From positions 137,230-149,106 of the forward strand of contig LSYV01000059.1 of the NCBI GenBank assembly GCA_001584585.1: a stretch of DNA of 11,877 nucleotides, written 5' to 3'. Below the pieces are notes generated by a model. That model ran no database searches and was not told where the DNA came from. It saw only the letters and a program-made list of their open reading frames with translations. Positions within the stretch are counted from its first letter, which is position 1. Every line of letters starts with the position of its first letter. Source of the DNA: Gonium pectorale (Eukaryota; Chlorophyta; Chlorophyceae; Chlamydomonadales; Volvocaceae). Of the stretch, positions 1 to 7,266 are shown piece by piece. A program made the position numbers and the translations under genes.

Positions 1-247
1 GGAACGACCCCGGACTGGGTCGACGGGAACGACCCGGACTGGGTCGAGGAACGACCCGGACTGGGTGACGGGAACGACCCCGGACTGGGTCGAGGGAAAC
101 GACCCCGGACTGGGTGAGGGAAACGACCCCGGACTGGGTGAGGGAAACGACCCCGGACTGGGTGAGGGAAACGACCCCGGACTGGGTGAGGGAAACGACC
201 CCGGACTGGGTGAGGGAAACGACCCCGGACTGGGTGAGGGAAACGAC
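1..247. repeat. 24-bp minisatellite, about ten copies
   Basis: About ten tandem units of roughly 24 bp, each built on GACCCCGGACTGGGT plus a GAGGGAAAC-like linker. The first four units vary (22-24 bp, ending GTCGA or GTGAC); the units from 94 to 237 are essentially identical 24-mers ending GTGA. The array starts at the window edge, so it probably continues upstream. In the early units GACCC and GGGTC are complementary and could form a small hairpin. Because 24 is divisible by three, several frames stay open and give a GNDPGLGE-type peptide; this is a product of the period, not evidence for a gene. Confidence 0.95.
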
Positions 248-260
248 TGGGAGACGAGCT

Positions 261-371
261 GCGGTCAGGGGACGCATGGTGCGGTCAGGGGACGCATGGT
301 GCGGTCAGGGGACGCATGGTGCGGTCAGGGGACGCATCTGACGCATGGTGCGGTCAGGGGACGCATGGTGC
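261..371. repeat. 20-bp minisatellite, five units plus a truncated one
   Basis: Tandem units of GCGGTCAGGGGACGCATGGT start at 261, 281 and 301. A fourth at 321 ends in CATCTG instead of CATGGT, a half unit follows (about 340-349), then another full unit (350-369). The array begins about 13 bp after the last 24-bp unit and shares no unit sequence with it. The internal half unit looks like a slippage or unequal-exchange scar. Confidence 0.93.
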
Positions 372-1036
372 GCTCGCTGTCGCTGGGCCAGGCTGCTGCG
401 TAGGTCAGCTGCTGTTAGGTGCCGTGCTGGACGTTGTGGCAGTGAGGGGAAAGGGGGGGGACCAGGTCGCCATCTTGGCGCAAATGACCAATTTGCGGCG
501 AACTGGTGATGGGTGCCTGCTGGTTGCTGTGCAGTTCACTAGCGCCGTGCATTCCCCGGGCGGCAGTGCCTTGCATGCGTTTTACGGCGCGTGATCACCG
601 GCATGCTGAAACAGCTTTGCAACAGGGCAGCGAACAGTTTGCAAAACAACCTAGCCAGCAGCCCATGTCCAAGGCGTGTGCGGCGTGTCCTATCCCGGGG
701 ACCGAGGAAGGCAGTAGTCGTGTAAGTAAACCAATGCAAACCCTGTGATGAGACGGCGCATCCACGGAACAGGCTCATTCCCGTCACACGCGGCGTCACG
801 CAGGTGTATTGGGCCGCCCGTGACACCCCGACCCCCGGGTCTGCGCGACAGCGCGAGCCCTCTCAAGGTGGATTTGCCTCCCCGTCTCTCCACTCTCTTG
901 CCATTCACTTGTGCTGCCCATTCTCCAGCAGTGCGAGATGGTTCAGGTTTTGGGCTTGGAGGGCATGGGATTCGGAGCATGAACACACTGCTGTTGTGAC
1001 ATCTTCACATCTACAAACTTTTTCAATTAACTGTAT
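372..1036. other. Intergenic stretch without recognisable gene
   Basis: No reading frame here resembles a known protein, and none shows splice-consistent continuation. It contains a short G8 run near 450-460 and a pyrimidine-rich patch near 860-915. It turns AT-rich from about 1000, just before the TATA box of the downstream gene, so its right end is probably proximal promoter. Confidence 0.6.
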
Positions 1037-1044
1037 TATATAAA
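1037..1044 (+). promoter_or_regulatory. TATA box of the MDP-1 gene
   Basis: TATATAAA lies in a short AT-rich patch inside GC-rich DNA. A start of transcription about 25-35 bp downstream would fall near 1065-1080. The first ATG after it is at 1142, in frame with the MDP-1 coding sequence, and no other ATG intervenes. This spacing supports assignment to that gene. Confidence 0.6.
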
Positions 1045-1141
1045 CGTTGCCAACTGACAGTACTAGAACCTGTGGTGCTCTTCTATTCTTTGTCGATTCT
1101 GCCTTGCGACAAACAACTAACATATTGGCGACCATACATTG

Positions 1142-1252
1142 ATGCTCCTTTCAGCGCGTGGTAGACAACAACTTGTGGCATCGGCGCAATTGGGTGCAAA
1201 ACAGCCCCCTTCTGGGACGCTCTTGAGGCCTTCGCGCCCTGCCAAACCCAAT
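1142..1252 (+). other. Alternative N-terminal extension (possible transit peptide)
   Basis: The 37 codons between the upstream ATG (1142) and the family-type ATG (1253) are in frame and encode a segment with four Arg, two Lys, no acidic residue and many Ser, Ala, Leu and Gln. That composition fits an organelle transit peptide. ATG 1142 has a poor context (T at -3, C at +4); ATG 1253 has a good one (A at -3, G at +4). Leaky scanning could therefore yield an extended and a short protein. This is inference; the segment could instead be 5' UTR. Confidence 0.45.
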
Positions 1253-4200
1253 ATGGATAAAGTGCCGAAGCTGGTGGCGTTCGACCTGGATGGGACGCTC
1301 TGGTGCGGTGGCTGGGTTTGGCACGGCACCACACGGATGCCACCGTGCTCAACGCCAGTTAGTCACTCTTACACCGTGCTTTCTCTGACACATTGTGCCT
1401 CATCCGCACAACAGACCGTTATAGCTCCGCTGCGGCCGTAACATGAGCCGCCGACGGCCACCCCTCTGGCCCCATCCCCTGCAGGTGGCCCGAGATGTGA
1501 GTCAGGGCTGGCCAAAGTGTCAGCAGGCTTGACAGTCGCCACGCTTGACACTGCGGGCGACATGGGGCGTTTGTATGTGCCCAGCACTTGATGCTGTCAA
1601 TGCACGCGGCTCCTGCACCCTGACTCACAGCCCCCCACCGCCGCCTCGTGACCGGGAGCCCGGAAACCCGGCGTGGGCTCCGCTCCCCGGCGCAAAGTAT
1701 CGCTACAGTTCCTTGCGCGCACGTTGTCGATGCGCACGTCGCTGTATGGCAGGCAGTCGAGTCGCGCCCCCACCTTCGACCTCTCCCACGCGGTTCCAAG
1801 CAACCTGCACACGGCCACCGAACAGAATTGTACCGTCGTCCTGACTGACCTCCGCTGCCATCTCCCAACCCTTTGCTTCTCCCGGTGCGCATCTTACCTG
1901 CCTGCGCAACTGGACACGCCGAGCCCCGCAGGTACATGCTGGACGGCGGCGCCCCCTTTCGGCGCGACAAGTCGGGCGCCGTGTACGACAAGCGCAACAC
2001 GCGGATCGAGCTGATGGGCGCCTCCCTTGACGTGCTGCGCGAGCTGGCCTCCGACCCAAAGTGGGAACACACCAAGGTGGTGAGTGGCGTGTTGGGCGGT
2101 GGTGTGGTGGGCGGTGGGTGATGAAGAGACGGGGACGAGAACGCCAGCGCGAGGCGATGGGTGGTGTTGCGGTGTGGTGGGTTGCCGCCCGGGTTGACCC
2201 AGGCTGGCCTCGATCGGCTCCGTCGCGTGCGCGCACTCCGCTTCGGACAAGCGACGGCGCGGAACGGTGACAGGTACCGGCATGTGTGGAGGTGCAGCGG
2301 CGCAAACAAAGGGCTCACCATCAAGGTGACATGAGCCCCTATGGGATGCTGTATTGGAGGGCCATGGCGCTTGGCATACAGAAGCCCTCAGCACTTTTTT
2401 TGGGTTGCCCCGACTCAAGCTAGACTCGGTGCTCTCTTTAGCTCGTGCCCACTCTACGTCGAGAGGGCGACGCGTTCCCGCTTGTGGGTCGCTGCTGCGG
2501 TCGATCGGTGTGCCCGCGGGGGCGGCCGCCGCGCCGCCGGATGGGCCCTGGCCCTCAGCTGCCGTTGCCCCAAACGGTGTGGAGGCCTCCTCCGCGGCCC
2601 GCTCCCAACCACCTTGACAACGTTCCACGCGCCTCTGCGGCCCCAGACACCTCTATCAATACGATAGTCCTTGACACGGCCTATCGCGGGGCATGAACTG
2701 CATGTATCGCAATGGGTTCCATAGTTGGACCGCCCACCCCATTCGCCCAGGGGACTGCTCCGGGTAAGGCAGATTCCTCTCTCCTCCTCACGCCTGCCCC
2801 CCACAGGCCTACGTGAGCCGCACCGAGTACCCCGAGTGGGCGATCCCCTGCCTCAAGACGTTTCTCATCACGGAGGAAAAGAACGGCGGGCGCAGCATGT
2901 TCGACATCTCCTCGCACAATGTGCGTTTTGACTGGCGGGGGATGGCGGGGCACTCACGCAGCCGGGTCAGGCCTCGTCTTGACCGGGGGGGTGTTGTTGT
3001 TGGCGGGGGGCTCGCCCGCATGCACGCCGGAGCCCGCGCCCGCGCCCGGGGAGCTGGGAAAGTCGTATCGAAGACGTGTGTACGACTGTCGCACGCACTG
3101 GACTCGCGGGTATGCGGGGCTTTGCGTGCAGCAGCGGTCGGGCCTCCCGTCGTCGACCGTAGCAGAGCACGCGGAGGACCCCGGCCGCTGCAGCGGTCAC
3201 TCCGGGAGCCGGTACTGGGCCCCCGGGCTCAGCGGCTCCAGGACTGAGAAGTACCATTGCCCACCTCCCGCTACCATTGGCTCCACTGGCGACGGAGTGG
3301 GGTTTGTTGGATGGGAAGGGTTACACAGGCGGGGTGGGGGGAGAGGGTGAGGAACGGGGGGTAACAGGCTGGGGGCTGGGGCCTGGGGGCTGGGGGCTGG
3401 GGGCTCTACATCCCCGCCTGCGAGCTCGTGACCTTTTGAATGCGACTATGGACGCGGCAAAGCCGTCGCCGCGGCTGTCAGTGGGTGGTCCACAGTGTAC
3501 GGCAGGGAGGGCGCTTACGGCCCGTACCGTCGCTGCCGTACATGCTGCCTCACGGGGTGCCGTGCAGGAGATCTACCCGGGCAGCAAGATCACGCACTTC
3601 AAGGCGATCCACAAGGATTCCGGCATCCCGTACGAGGACATGATATTCTTCGACAACGAGCGCTGGAACATCACCGAGTGCGCCAGGCTGGGGATCACGT
3701 GCATCTACACGCCGAGAGGTGCGAGAACGGGGTGGGGCCGGATGGGTGCAGATTATGGCCAAATGGTTTGGAATCGGCGAGGACACCTGGATCCGGAACG
3801 GGCGGGGCCAGACGGATTCGGGATGAGTGCGGCCAGCTGGATCCGGCATGGGTACGCGGCTGGGGTCTACCAAACCCCGCGAGGTGCGGAAAGGGATTGC
3901 GGCCTGGAGGACTCGGAGCGGGCGGGGCTAATTGGATCCGGAAGGGGTCCGGCCGGATGGATTCGGAGCAGGTACGGCCAACCGGAAATTCGACAGGGTG
4001 CACCTCAGTGGCCAGTTTGGTGAGCCGGGTGGCGAGCGGAGGGAGGTGGCCCTTCTTCTGCCAGGCGGCGGGTTGTCTCCATGGTTGCCTTGCACGGCGC
4101 GCCGCGAGTTGGAGAGGGAACCAGAAAGGGCGTGCCCTGCGTACACGTCACCGTGGGCATGGCGGCGCCAAGCGTTCGAGTCCCTGTCATAGGTGAGGCG

Positions 4201-4389
4201 CGCCCATGCTCAGCCCCTAGGTCCTCGGCCCCCCCCACACACCGCCGCCCTCTCACACTGTCATGCGTAGATCTTCTAGATCATATAGAACACACACACA
4301 CACACACCGCCGCCCTGCCTACAGGCATGACGCGCGAGGCGTGGGAGAAGGGCCTGACGGAGTTCGCCATGAGCCGCGCGACCCGGTGA
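1142..4389 (+). CDS. MDP1: Magnesium-dependent phosphatase-1-like HAD phosphatase (six exons)
   Basis: HAD-superfamily phosphatase of the MDP-1 / Acid_PPase type; relatives are Mg2+-dependent phosphatases acting on phosphotyrosine or phosphorylated (glycated) sugars. Proposed exons: 1142-1302, 1485-1496, 1932-2079, 2807-2920, 3568-3718, 4325-4389; all junction phases agree and the frame ends at TGA. From the ATG at 1253 the protein has 179 aa, the usual family size; the upstream ATG at 1142 adds 37 aa. Numbering from ATG 1253: FDLDGT with nucleophile D11 and D13; WWPEMY at 17-22, then GGAPF; motif II S74 in YVSRT; EIYPGSKITHF with motif III K115; motif IV FFDNE at 135-139, where many animal members have FFDDE; MTREAWEKGL near the C terminus. 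No membrane segment, so the short form is probably soluble. Substrate is not deducible. The family call is firm; exon 1 and the start are less certain than exons 3-6. Confidence 0.9.
1303..1484 (+). other. MDP-1 intron 1 (182 nt)
   Basis: Donor GTGCGG at 1303 splits the Trp codon that follows FDLDGTL (phase 2). The acceptor is a pyrimidine-rich tract ending CCCCTGCAG at 1484. Later GT choices near 1308 and 1316 do not give the phase needed by the next exons. No other gene or RNA is apparent inside. Confidence 0.7.
1485..1496 (+). other. MDP-1 exon 2, a 12-nt microexon
   Basis: GTGGCCCGAGAT sits between a strong acceptor (CCCCTGCAG) and a perfect donor (GTGAGT). It enters and leaves in phase 2. 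Joined to exon 1 (ending TG) and exon 3 (starting G), it reads TG|G TGG CCC GAG AT|G, that is W-W-P-E-M. The result is FDLDGTLWWPEMY followed by MLDGGAPF, matching the signature I recall for algal and plant-like members (DGTLW-x-P-x-MY-x-L-x-GG-x-PF). Without it the protein would read DGTLWYML and lack four expected residues. Confidence 0.82.
1497..1931 (+). other. MDP-1 intron 2 (435 nt)
   Basis: Runs from donor GTGAGT at 1497 to acceptor CCCCGCAG at 1931. The reading frame resumes at G-TAC-ATG (exon 3), so both borders are phase 2. Open frames that cross this intron on the minus strand have no recognisable protein content and are treated as chance. Confidence 0.8.
2080..2806 (+). other. MDP-1 intron 3 (727 nt)
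   Basis: Donor GTGAGT at 2080 follows the Val codon ending exon 3; acceptor CCCCCACAG ends at 2806 before Ala-Tyr-Val-Ser. Both borders are phase 0. The 5' end is GGTG-rich, a T8 run lies near 2395-2402, and a GC-rich block lies near 2505-2545. No nested gene is supportable. Confidence 0.85.
2921..3567 (+). other. MDP-1 intron 4 (647 nt), G-rich
   Basis: Donor GTGCGT at 2921 directly after the Asn codon of exon 4; acceptor GTGCAG ends at 3567 before EIYPGSK. Phase 0 at both ends. The sense strand is strikingly G-rich between about 2980 and 3410 and includes the quadruplex motif annotated separately. A segment around 3405-3490 resembles one near 6760-6860. Confidence 0.85.
3371..3403 (+). repeat. 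Tandem G5-CT run, strong G-quadruplex motif
   Basis: Five G runs (5, 4, 5, 5 and 5 or more G) are separated by loops of only CT or CCT. Four G4-or-longer tracts with 2-3-nt loops satisfy the usual quadruplex rule with margin. The motif is on the sense strand within MDP-1 intron 4, so it could fold in nascent RNA as well as in the non-template DNA strand. A looser G-rich cluster (3330-3362) precedes it. Confidence 0.85.
3789..3983. repeat. Degenerate 25-bp minisatellite in intron 5
   Basis: Exact 25-bp units start at 3789, 3814 and 3839, then, after a 45-bp interlude, at 3909, 3934 and 3959. The consensus is close to GGATCCGGNANGGGT followed by NCGGCC. Units have diverged by several substitutions but no indels within each block, so the 25-bp period is exact. 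The interlude contains a copy of the exon 5/intron 5 border. Confidence 0.85.
4262..4305 (+). repeat. Left arm of a 44-bp inverted repeat enclosing MDP-1 exon 6
   Basis: The reverse complement of 4684-4727 matches this segment at about 40 of 44 positions. It shares the perfect 18-mer TAGATCTTCTAGATCATA and the start of the CA tract. It lies near the 3' end of intron 5, about 20 bp before the splice acceptor. The arms are separated by 378 bp containing the whole last exon and the stop codon. Confidence 0.85.
4291..4307. repeat. (CA)8 microsatellite
   Basis: A perfect CA dinucleotide run immediately upstream of the pyrimidine tract and acceptor of MDP-1 intron 5. It forms the outer end of the 44-bp inverted-repeat arm, whose partner has diverged GT-rich sequence. 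Confidence 0.95.
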
Positions 4390-4683
4390 GACAGCCGGGC
4401 CGGCGGCCGCTCGACGCATGGGGGCTCACCCTCGCTCCCCCGCCGCTATCGCGTGCGCCGCCCAACGGTTACAGCTTACGTTACCGGTCGCGCGGTGTCC
4501 TAAGGAGCCGTTTGGTCCAGGACACCGTTGAGCAACGTGCAAACCGGTTACTTGGTCACGGATTCTATCGGGAGCAGCGCAACTGACTCTGCGTGGGGCA
4601 TGGCCTCCACGCTGGGGAAGCGGCTCCTCTCATCTGCCTGTCTGGTGCCTGCCTGTTCGGTGCACGTGCGTGCCTGCGTCTGA
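4390..4683. other. MDP-1 3' flank, no further gene
   Basis: Presumed 3' UTR and flanking DNA. I find neither AATAAA nor TGTAA in the 300 bp after the stop codon, so the polyadenylation signal is unidentified. A TGCCTG-rich patch lies near 4637-4655. The stretch ends at the right arm of the 44-bp inverted repeat. Confidence 0.5.
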
Positions 4684-4727
4684 GTGCGTGTGAGTGTGTT
4701 CTGTATGATCTAGAAGATCTATGCATG
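4684..4727 (-). repeat. Right arm of the 44-bp inverted repeat
   Basis: Inverted partner of 4262-4305. It ends exactly where the left arm of the larger foldback structure begins (about 4727), so two unrelated inverted-repeat pairings abut at one point. Confidence 0.85.
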
Positions 4728-4989
4728 TGTGTTACGTCGTGCGAATATGCGTGCGTGCTTGTGAACATGCTGCAAGCAAACAGACAAGGCAAGCAGACTA
4801 GGCGAGGAAGGCGAGCGAGGCGAGGCAAACAGTCGAACAGCCGAGCAGTCTGGCATTCTAGCGTTCTAGCCGGCAGCCCAACAACCCATTACGCATAGCA
4901 CCCGCTACCCGCTCCCGCTACATGCATGTGTGAGTGTGTTGTTATATGCGTGGCAGCGTGCGCAGGCATGTCTCACGTGTGAGCCTGTG

Positions 4990-5060
4990 TAGAGTGTGTG
5001 GGTTGGGGTGTGTGTTTGTGTTTGTGTGTGAATGCGTGCGAGCGTGTGTGTGTGTACGGG
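4990..5060 (+). repeat. GT-rich low-complexity tract
   Basis: Interrupted GT repeats including a (GT)5-type run near 5045-5055, followed by a G6 run. It overlaps the inner end of the left foldback arm. Such tracts can adopt Z-DNA and mutate quickly, which may explain why the inner arm ends align poorly. Confidence 0.8.
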
Positions 5061-6084
5061 GGGAGAACACGGCGACGAGGGCAAACGCCGCTGCGGTCTA
5101 TGACGGCTGTGTGGCTGGCTTGCCCGTGTTTAGGCTGAGCGCCACGTTGCGTGAGGGAGAGTGAGCTTATTGCTGAGCGCGGCTGCGCTCGCGTCGCGTG
5201 CGGCGTGGGTATACCATACGACAGCTGAGGAGCGGCGGAGTAGTCTTTGGACGGGGAGCGGGGAATGAGGAGCGCGTTTCGTGACCGGTCTTTTGCAAGG
5301 GGCGGGCGCTGCGGTGGCTGCGTGGTCGGCCGTTGCCCTTTGTGTGTTGCGGGTGCAACGAATGAAGGACGAATCTAAGATGTACGGCGTACGGCTTGCA
5401 GTACGAGAGAGGAGGCTGCGTGTTGAAGCCTAAAGTGAAGACGAGAGCAGGGAGCAGACCGAGATTCGTGATACTAGAATACGCCTTATAGTCCTGCTTG
5501 TTTGGGTGGTTAGCGGCCTCCACCCACGCCGTTCCGAAGGCCGCATCTGAGCTGTGGCGTGATGTGGGCGTGTGCACTGCGGGCGCAGCGGTTCGGCATT
5601 GGTTGATGCGGCAGGAAACAGCCGACGAGCCTAGATGGGCATTACGAGCTGGACGCTGTTCAGGTTGAACAATGCAGCAGGTGTGGACGGCAGGGCCCAA
5701 CGCCACGCGGGAAATGTAGCCGCGAGGAGGAGGTCAAGGGGGCCCGCACGTTGACAACCTGTGTAGCATGGGGAGTTTGAGACTGCGTGGGGCAACCGTA
5801 TGTTGCAATCCTCGCTGCCTGGCCACTGGTGGTTTTGTCTGAGCTGCATCAGCTCACGGAATGACCGAAGCGCGCCAATCAACAATGGTGGCTGCCAGCC
5901 GCCATAAGCCAGCTTATGATCGAGTCGCATGTCATGTTTCTGTATCCTTGTGTTACACACCCCAGCTCCAAGTGCGACTCATACAACTCACGTCCAAGCG
6001 TGCCGACTATACACACACATCCGTGTAGCGGGTACCATGCGTAATGGGTTGTTGGGCTGCCGGCTAGAATGCCAGACTGCTCGA

Positions 6085-6156
6085 CTGTCTGCCTCGCCTC
6101 GCTCGCCTACCTCGCCTAGTCTGTTTGCCTCGCCTCGCTCGCCTTCCTCGCCTAGT
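6085..6156. repeat. 36-bp tandem duplication in the right foldback arm
   Basis: Two 36-bp copies (6085-6120 and 6121-6156) of a CTCGCC-rich unit ending CGCCTAGT differ at two positions. The inverted left arm has a single corresponding copy (about 4790-4832), so the duplication arose after the arms were formed. Confidence 0.9.
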
Positions 6157-6221
6157 CTGTTCCCAGCCTGGCCACAACCCACAAGCACGCACATTCACAT
6201 GACGTAACACACACATCCCAT

Positions 6222-7210
6222 AGGGATTCAGATGGGAGCGGTGGACCCAGGGGAATGATGGGCTTTGAGGGTGTAACGGGGAGGGGAGGGAAGGGAGAGG
6301 CCGGACCGTGGAAGGCTCGAAAGCGCGGGATTGGGCGGCAGGGAAAGGGTAGAAGGTCAGGAGTTGGGGCGGTCACTCGGACCGGCCACAGGCAAGGGTG
6401 GAACAGGGGTCCAGCTGGCGTTGGTGCGTGTCGGGTTAGGTGCCGCCTTTGTGCGTGCTACAGCCCTACCAGGCGCGCATGCGAAGCGCCTGGGTGGGGC
6501 TCTGCGTTTTGCCTGCCGCGTGTGAGAGTGCCGGTGGCGAGCTGACTGGCTTGGCGCCTCTCAGGACATGCCTTATCGCTAATATCTCGAGCAAACGGGC
6601 CATTAACCCTGTAGCCAGCATCATGGCATCAGACCGCCCGCTAAATCGTCATCATCATACATGCCGTACTCAAACTGCGCTTGAGCTTAATCATAATCGA
6701 ACCCAGAGGCGCTCTTGCGTCTTGGTTTACATGAACCTTACGAACTTGTGACTGCCTGGGAGGCAGCTGCACGCAACCTCCCGCAGCGCGTGAACCTTTT
6801 GAACGCAACCCTAGAGGCGGCGCAGTGTGACACAGCTGACCGGCTTTAGCCACTGGCGACGGCGCGCGGGCCCGAAGCACCGCCATGGCCTCTGGCTTGC
6901 TGGTAGACCTGCGTGCGTTGAAGGGTTGCATGTCCTTCACAACGGGGCAGTCCGGGCCCATCACGCAGCAGCCCTGCACGGCATGGACAGCGGGGCGCCG
7001 AAGGCGACCAAGGGGAGGCAGGGCGTGGTCTCCGGGCGTTTACACAGTATGCAGCTCGGTGCTATGTATGGCGGCTGTAAGGTGGCCGAAGAAGCGCTGC
7101 GCCAGGAGGCTGACAACTGCCGCTGTGTTACTGCCGTCGCCGCCGGTGCTGCCGTCGCAGAGCAGCCGTGGGGTTGGCGGGCAGCGCCGTGGCAGCAAAA
7201 AAGAGAAGGG
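6222..7210. other. Intergenic stretch, no supported gene
   Basis: Open frames exist in several directions but none has recognisable domains, and none continues through plausible splice sites. A purine-rich patch with repeated GGGA lies near 6275-6300. Around 6760-6860 there is degenerate similarity to part of MDP-1 intron 4. Confidence 0.5.
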
Positions 7211-7253
7211 AAAGAGGGAGCCCGCCTCTACGGTCATACACACCCGAAGGCGC
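7211..7253 (-). repeat. Copy 1 of a 43-bp structured repeat
   Basis: Matches 7747-7789 at 42 of 43 positions, in the same orientation. On the minus strand it reads as two potential hairpins, CGCC-UUCG-GGUG and AGAGG-CGGGCUC-CCUCU, followed after about 10 nt by a T6 run. The only difference from copy 2 changes a G-C pair of the first stem to G-U, so that stem survives. Confidence 0.8.
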
Positions 7254-7266
7254 CGCCGGCGGCGCC
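7249..7266. repeat. 18-bp perfect palindrome
   Basis: GGCGCCGCCGGCGGCGCC is its own reverse complement. It overlaps the end of 43-bp repeat copy 1 and is absent beside copy 2. A further GCC-rich stretch follows. Confidence 0.95.

Larger units (their letters stand above)
3719..4324 (+). other. MDP-1 intron 5 (606 nt)
   Basis: Donor GTGCGA at 3719 splits the Gly codon after TPR (phase 1); acceptor CCTGCCTACAG ends at 4324 and exon 6 starts GC-ATG-ACG. The intron contains the 25-bp minisatellite (3789-3983), a duplicate of its own donor at 3884 and a (CA)8 tract at 4291-4307. The first 305 nt stay open in the exon 5 frame. Confidence 0.85.
4727..6221. mobile_element. Foldback-type element with long inverted arms (candidate non-autonomous transposon)
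   Basis: The left arm (about 4727-5021) is the inverted copy of the right arm (about 5950-6221). The best block pairs 4780-4920 with 6030-6170 and includes the matched string CGGCAGCCCAACAACCCATTAC. Inner ends are diverged but alignable through GGGGTGTGTG; the outer match runs through GTGTGTTACGTC to CTATG. The interior of about 930 bp has no transposase, reverse transcriptase or other recognisable product; the longest frame (5167-5706, minus, 179 aa) resembles nothing I know. No clear target-site duplication was found. A foldback or MITE-like element fits, but an old local inverted duplication is the alternative. Confidence 0.6.

Noticed and set aside
1..371. CRISPR-like array
   Set aside because: Units are directly tandem with no unique spacers, and the context is eukaryotic.
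65..403. Open frames with GNDPGLGE-type repeats, apparently a repetitive protein
   Set aside because: The 24-bp period is divisible by three, so stop-free frames follow automatically in several phases. The frames run into an unrelated 20-bp repeat and no gene signals surround them.
1303..1931. Single intron joining exon 1 directly to exon 3
   Set aside because: It keeps frame but yields DGTLWYML, missing four family residues that the 12-nt microexon at 1485-1496 supplies exactly.
1419..2324. 301-aa minus-strand frame
   Set aside because: It overlaps MDP-1 exons 2 and 3 on the opposite strand, has no domain signature, and is explained by GC-rich DNA with few stop codons.
5167..5706. 179-aa minus-strand frame inside the foldback element as a transposase
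   Set aside because: No catalytic triad, zinc finger or other transposase feature was visible.
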